This document shows, in pieces, positions 53,114 to 54,243 of a stretch of DNA of 54,243 nucleotides. A model generated the notes under the pieces. That model was not told where the DNA came from and did not search any database. It was given only the letters and a program-made list of their open reading frames with translations. The position numbers were made by a program, and so were the translations under genes. Numbering within the stretch: position 1 is the stretch's first letter; the number at the start of each line of letters is the position of its first letter. Origin of the DNA: Bacteroidia bacterium (lineage in GTDB: Bacteria; Bacteroidota; Bacteroidia; Flavobacteriales; Flavobacteriaceae); assembly GCA_030429835.1 (NCBI GenBank), contig JAUIGC010000005.1:1-54243 (forward strand), in the 5' to 3' direction.

Positions 53114-54243
53114 ATGAAATTAATTAAAAAAAAGAATTTATTATTTCTTCTTTTTGCTTTGATTCTAGCTAGTAGCTGGGCCCAAACTAAAACAGTTTCC
53201 GGAACAGTAACCGACCAGGATGGTTTACCACTCCCTGGTGTTAACATCGTGGTTGAAGGCACAACTACGGGTACCCAAACTGATTTTGATGGAAATTACA
53301 GTATTTCTGCGAGTGCTGGCCAAACCCTTGCCTTTACCTACATAGGTATGCGCGAGATAAAGCAGACCGTTGGCGCATCTAACACCCTTAATGTACAGAT
53401 GCAGGAGGATGCCCAAGCCCTAGAAGAGGTTGTAGTGACAGGTCAAGGGATCAAAAGGGAGAAAAAAGCTTTGGGTTATGCCGTGACCTCTGTTGGGGCG
53501 GAATCCATTGAAAACAGGACCGAAGGTGACGTTGCCCGTATCTTGGCGGGTAAAGCTGCCGGGGTCAATATCACCGCTGCAGGTGGTATGTCCGGTTCCG
53601 CTACGAACGTTACCATTCGTGGTCTAAGTTCCTTTAGTGGGAGTAACCAGGCACTATTTATCGTGGACGGTGTCCCCTTTAGTAACGATACCAACGTCGG
53701 AACCAGTGATGATCCAAATGACCCTTCCGACCCAGCATTCCTTAGTGGGAACACAGGCTCCTCAAGGTTTTTGGACATAGACCCAAACAACATTGCCAAT
53801 GTAGAAGTGTTGAAAGGTCTTGCCGCTACCACTTTATACGGTACATTGGGAAAGAACGGGGTTATATTGATTACTACAAAGGCAGGGGCCGGTACAGGCG
53901 GTACAAAGAAAAACGAGATTACGGTCAACCAGTCCTATTTCGTTAACGAGTTCGCATCATTACCGGATTATCAGTTCCAATATGGAAATGGATTTGACCA
54001 GCAATTTGGTTGGTTCTTCAGTAACTGGGGACCCAGTTTTGATGAAGGCGGTGTTTCCGGATGGGGGAGACAGGCCTTGATAGACGAGAACGGAACCTTG
54101 GAACATCCCTATTCCACGACTGCCGTAGCCGCTACTAGGGCCGCATTCCCAGAGTTACAGGGGGCAAGATATGCTTGGCAGCCATACGAATCTGTCAAGA
54201 ATTTCTTCAAACCCGGATATGCCACCAATACCTCGGTAAACTT
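53114..54243 (+). CDS. SusC/RagA-family TonB-dependent outer-membrane receptor, N-terminal part
   Basis: At least 376 residues from ATG 53114, open to the window edge. Signal peptide (LLFLLFALILASSWA). CarboxypepD_reg-like N-terminal domain (VSGTVTDQDGLPLPGVNI, then GTQTDFDGNYSI) and plug domain (EEVVVTGQGIKREKKALGY, then GKAAGVNITAAGG; IRGLSSF). It takes up glycans or oligomers through the outer membrane with TonB. A SusD-like partner is expected just beyond the window. GC rises again here relative to the previous 25 kb. Confidence 0.93.
   Translation, partial: MKLIKKKNLLFLLFALILASSWAQTKTVSGTVTDQDGLPLPGVNIVVEGTTTGTQTDFDGNYSISASAGQTLAFTYIGMREIKQTVGASNTLNVQMQEDAQALEEVVVTGQGIKREKKALGYAVTSVGAESIENRTEGDVARILAGKAAGVNITAAGGMSGSATNVTIRGLSSFSGSNQALFIVDGVPFSNDTNVGTSDDPNDPSDPAFLSGNTGSSRFLDIDPNNIANVEVLKGLAATTLYGTLGKNGVILITTKAGAGTGGTKKNEITVNQSYFVNEFASLPDYQFQYGNGFDQQFGWFFSNWGPSFDEGGVSGWGRQALIDENGTLEHPYSTTAVAATRAAFPELQGARYAWQPYESVKNFFKPGYATNTSVN

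Noticed and set aside
53476-53928. Minus-strand open frame of 150 codons inside the SusC gene
   Set aside because: Antisense to the plug domain of SusC; Pro/Ala/Ser-rich shadow, no start context.

Overview
The window looks like chromosome from a Flavobacteriaceae species (Bacteroidota), most likely a marine or environmental one. Support: a SusC/RagA-type TonB receptor, a type IX secretion (T9SS) C-terminal domain, an OlsF-like ornithine-lipid synthase, Bacteroidota-style -7 boxes (TAnnTTTG) instead of sigma-70 promoters, almost no Shine-Dalgarno sequences, and a tRNA gene with no encoded CCA. Genus cannot be fixed from the sequence alone.

Region 1 (1-26.2 kb) is conserved housekeeping DNA with moderate GC and tight packing. 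In order it holds fructose-1,6-bisphosphatase (partial), a GNAT, aspartate kinase, OlsF-like acyltransferase, a PAT-like GNAT, a DUF6428/ArsR pair, TM2 protein, a run of small VOC/DUF1801/dehydrogenase/cupin genes, then mgtE-rsmA-(DUF4286+GGCT)-TPR. These are followed by a ComEC-like metallo-hydrolase, serS, VOC, HTTM protein, ribF, a large T9SS-secreted metalloprotease with a coupled lipoprotein, pth-rplY-prs, and finally tRNA-Leu(CAA) with its promoter and terminator.

Region 2 (26.3-52.3 kb) starts just past the tRNA. It is visibly more AT-rich, has longer gaps, contains decayed genes and uses several TTG/GTG starts. It is dominated by exported hydrolases: four serine beta-lactamase/PBP-fold enzymes, two S41-type proteases carrying TPRs, one M20 amidohydrolase, and an alpha/beta-hydrolase family with one intact-looking member, one that has lost all three inferred triad residues and one deleted pseudogene. 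Among them sit at least eight regulators: a membrane LytTR protein, two stand-alone LytTR proteins, a Crp-like protein, two membrane AraC proteins, a TPR-AraC protein and an ECF sigma factor whose operon includes one of the hydrolases. The gene content suggests an envelope or secreted system that senses and processes peptides, cell-wall fragments or beta-lactam-like compounds. No substrate can be read from the sequence, and this grouping is inference.

Region 3 (53.1 kb to the end) returns to higher GC with the start of a SusC/RagA TonB-dependent receptor, probably a nutrient-uptake locus that continues outside the window. No rRNA, CRISPR array, transposase or integrase was seen.
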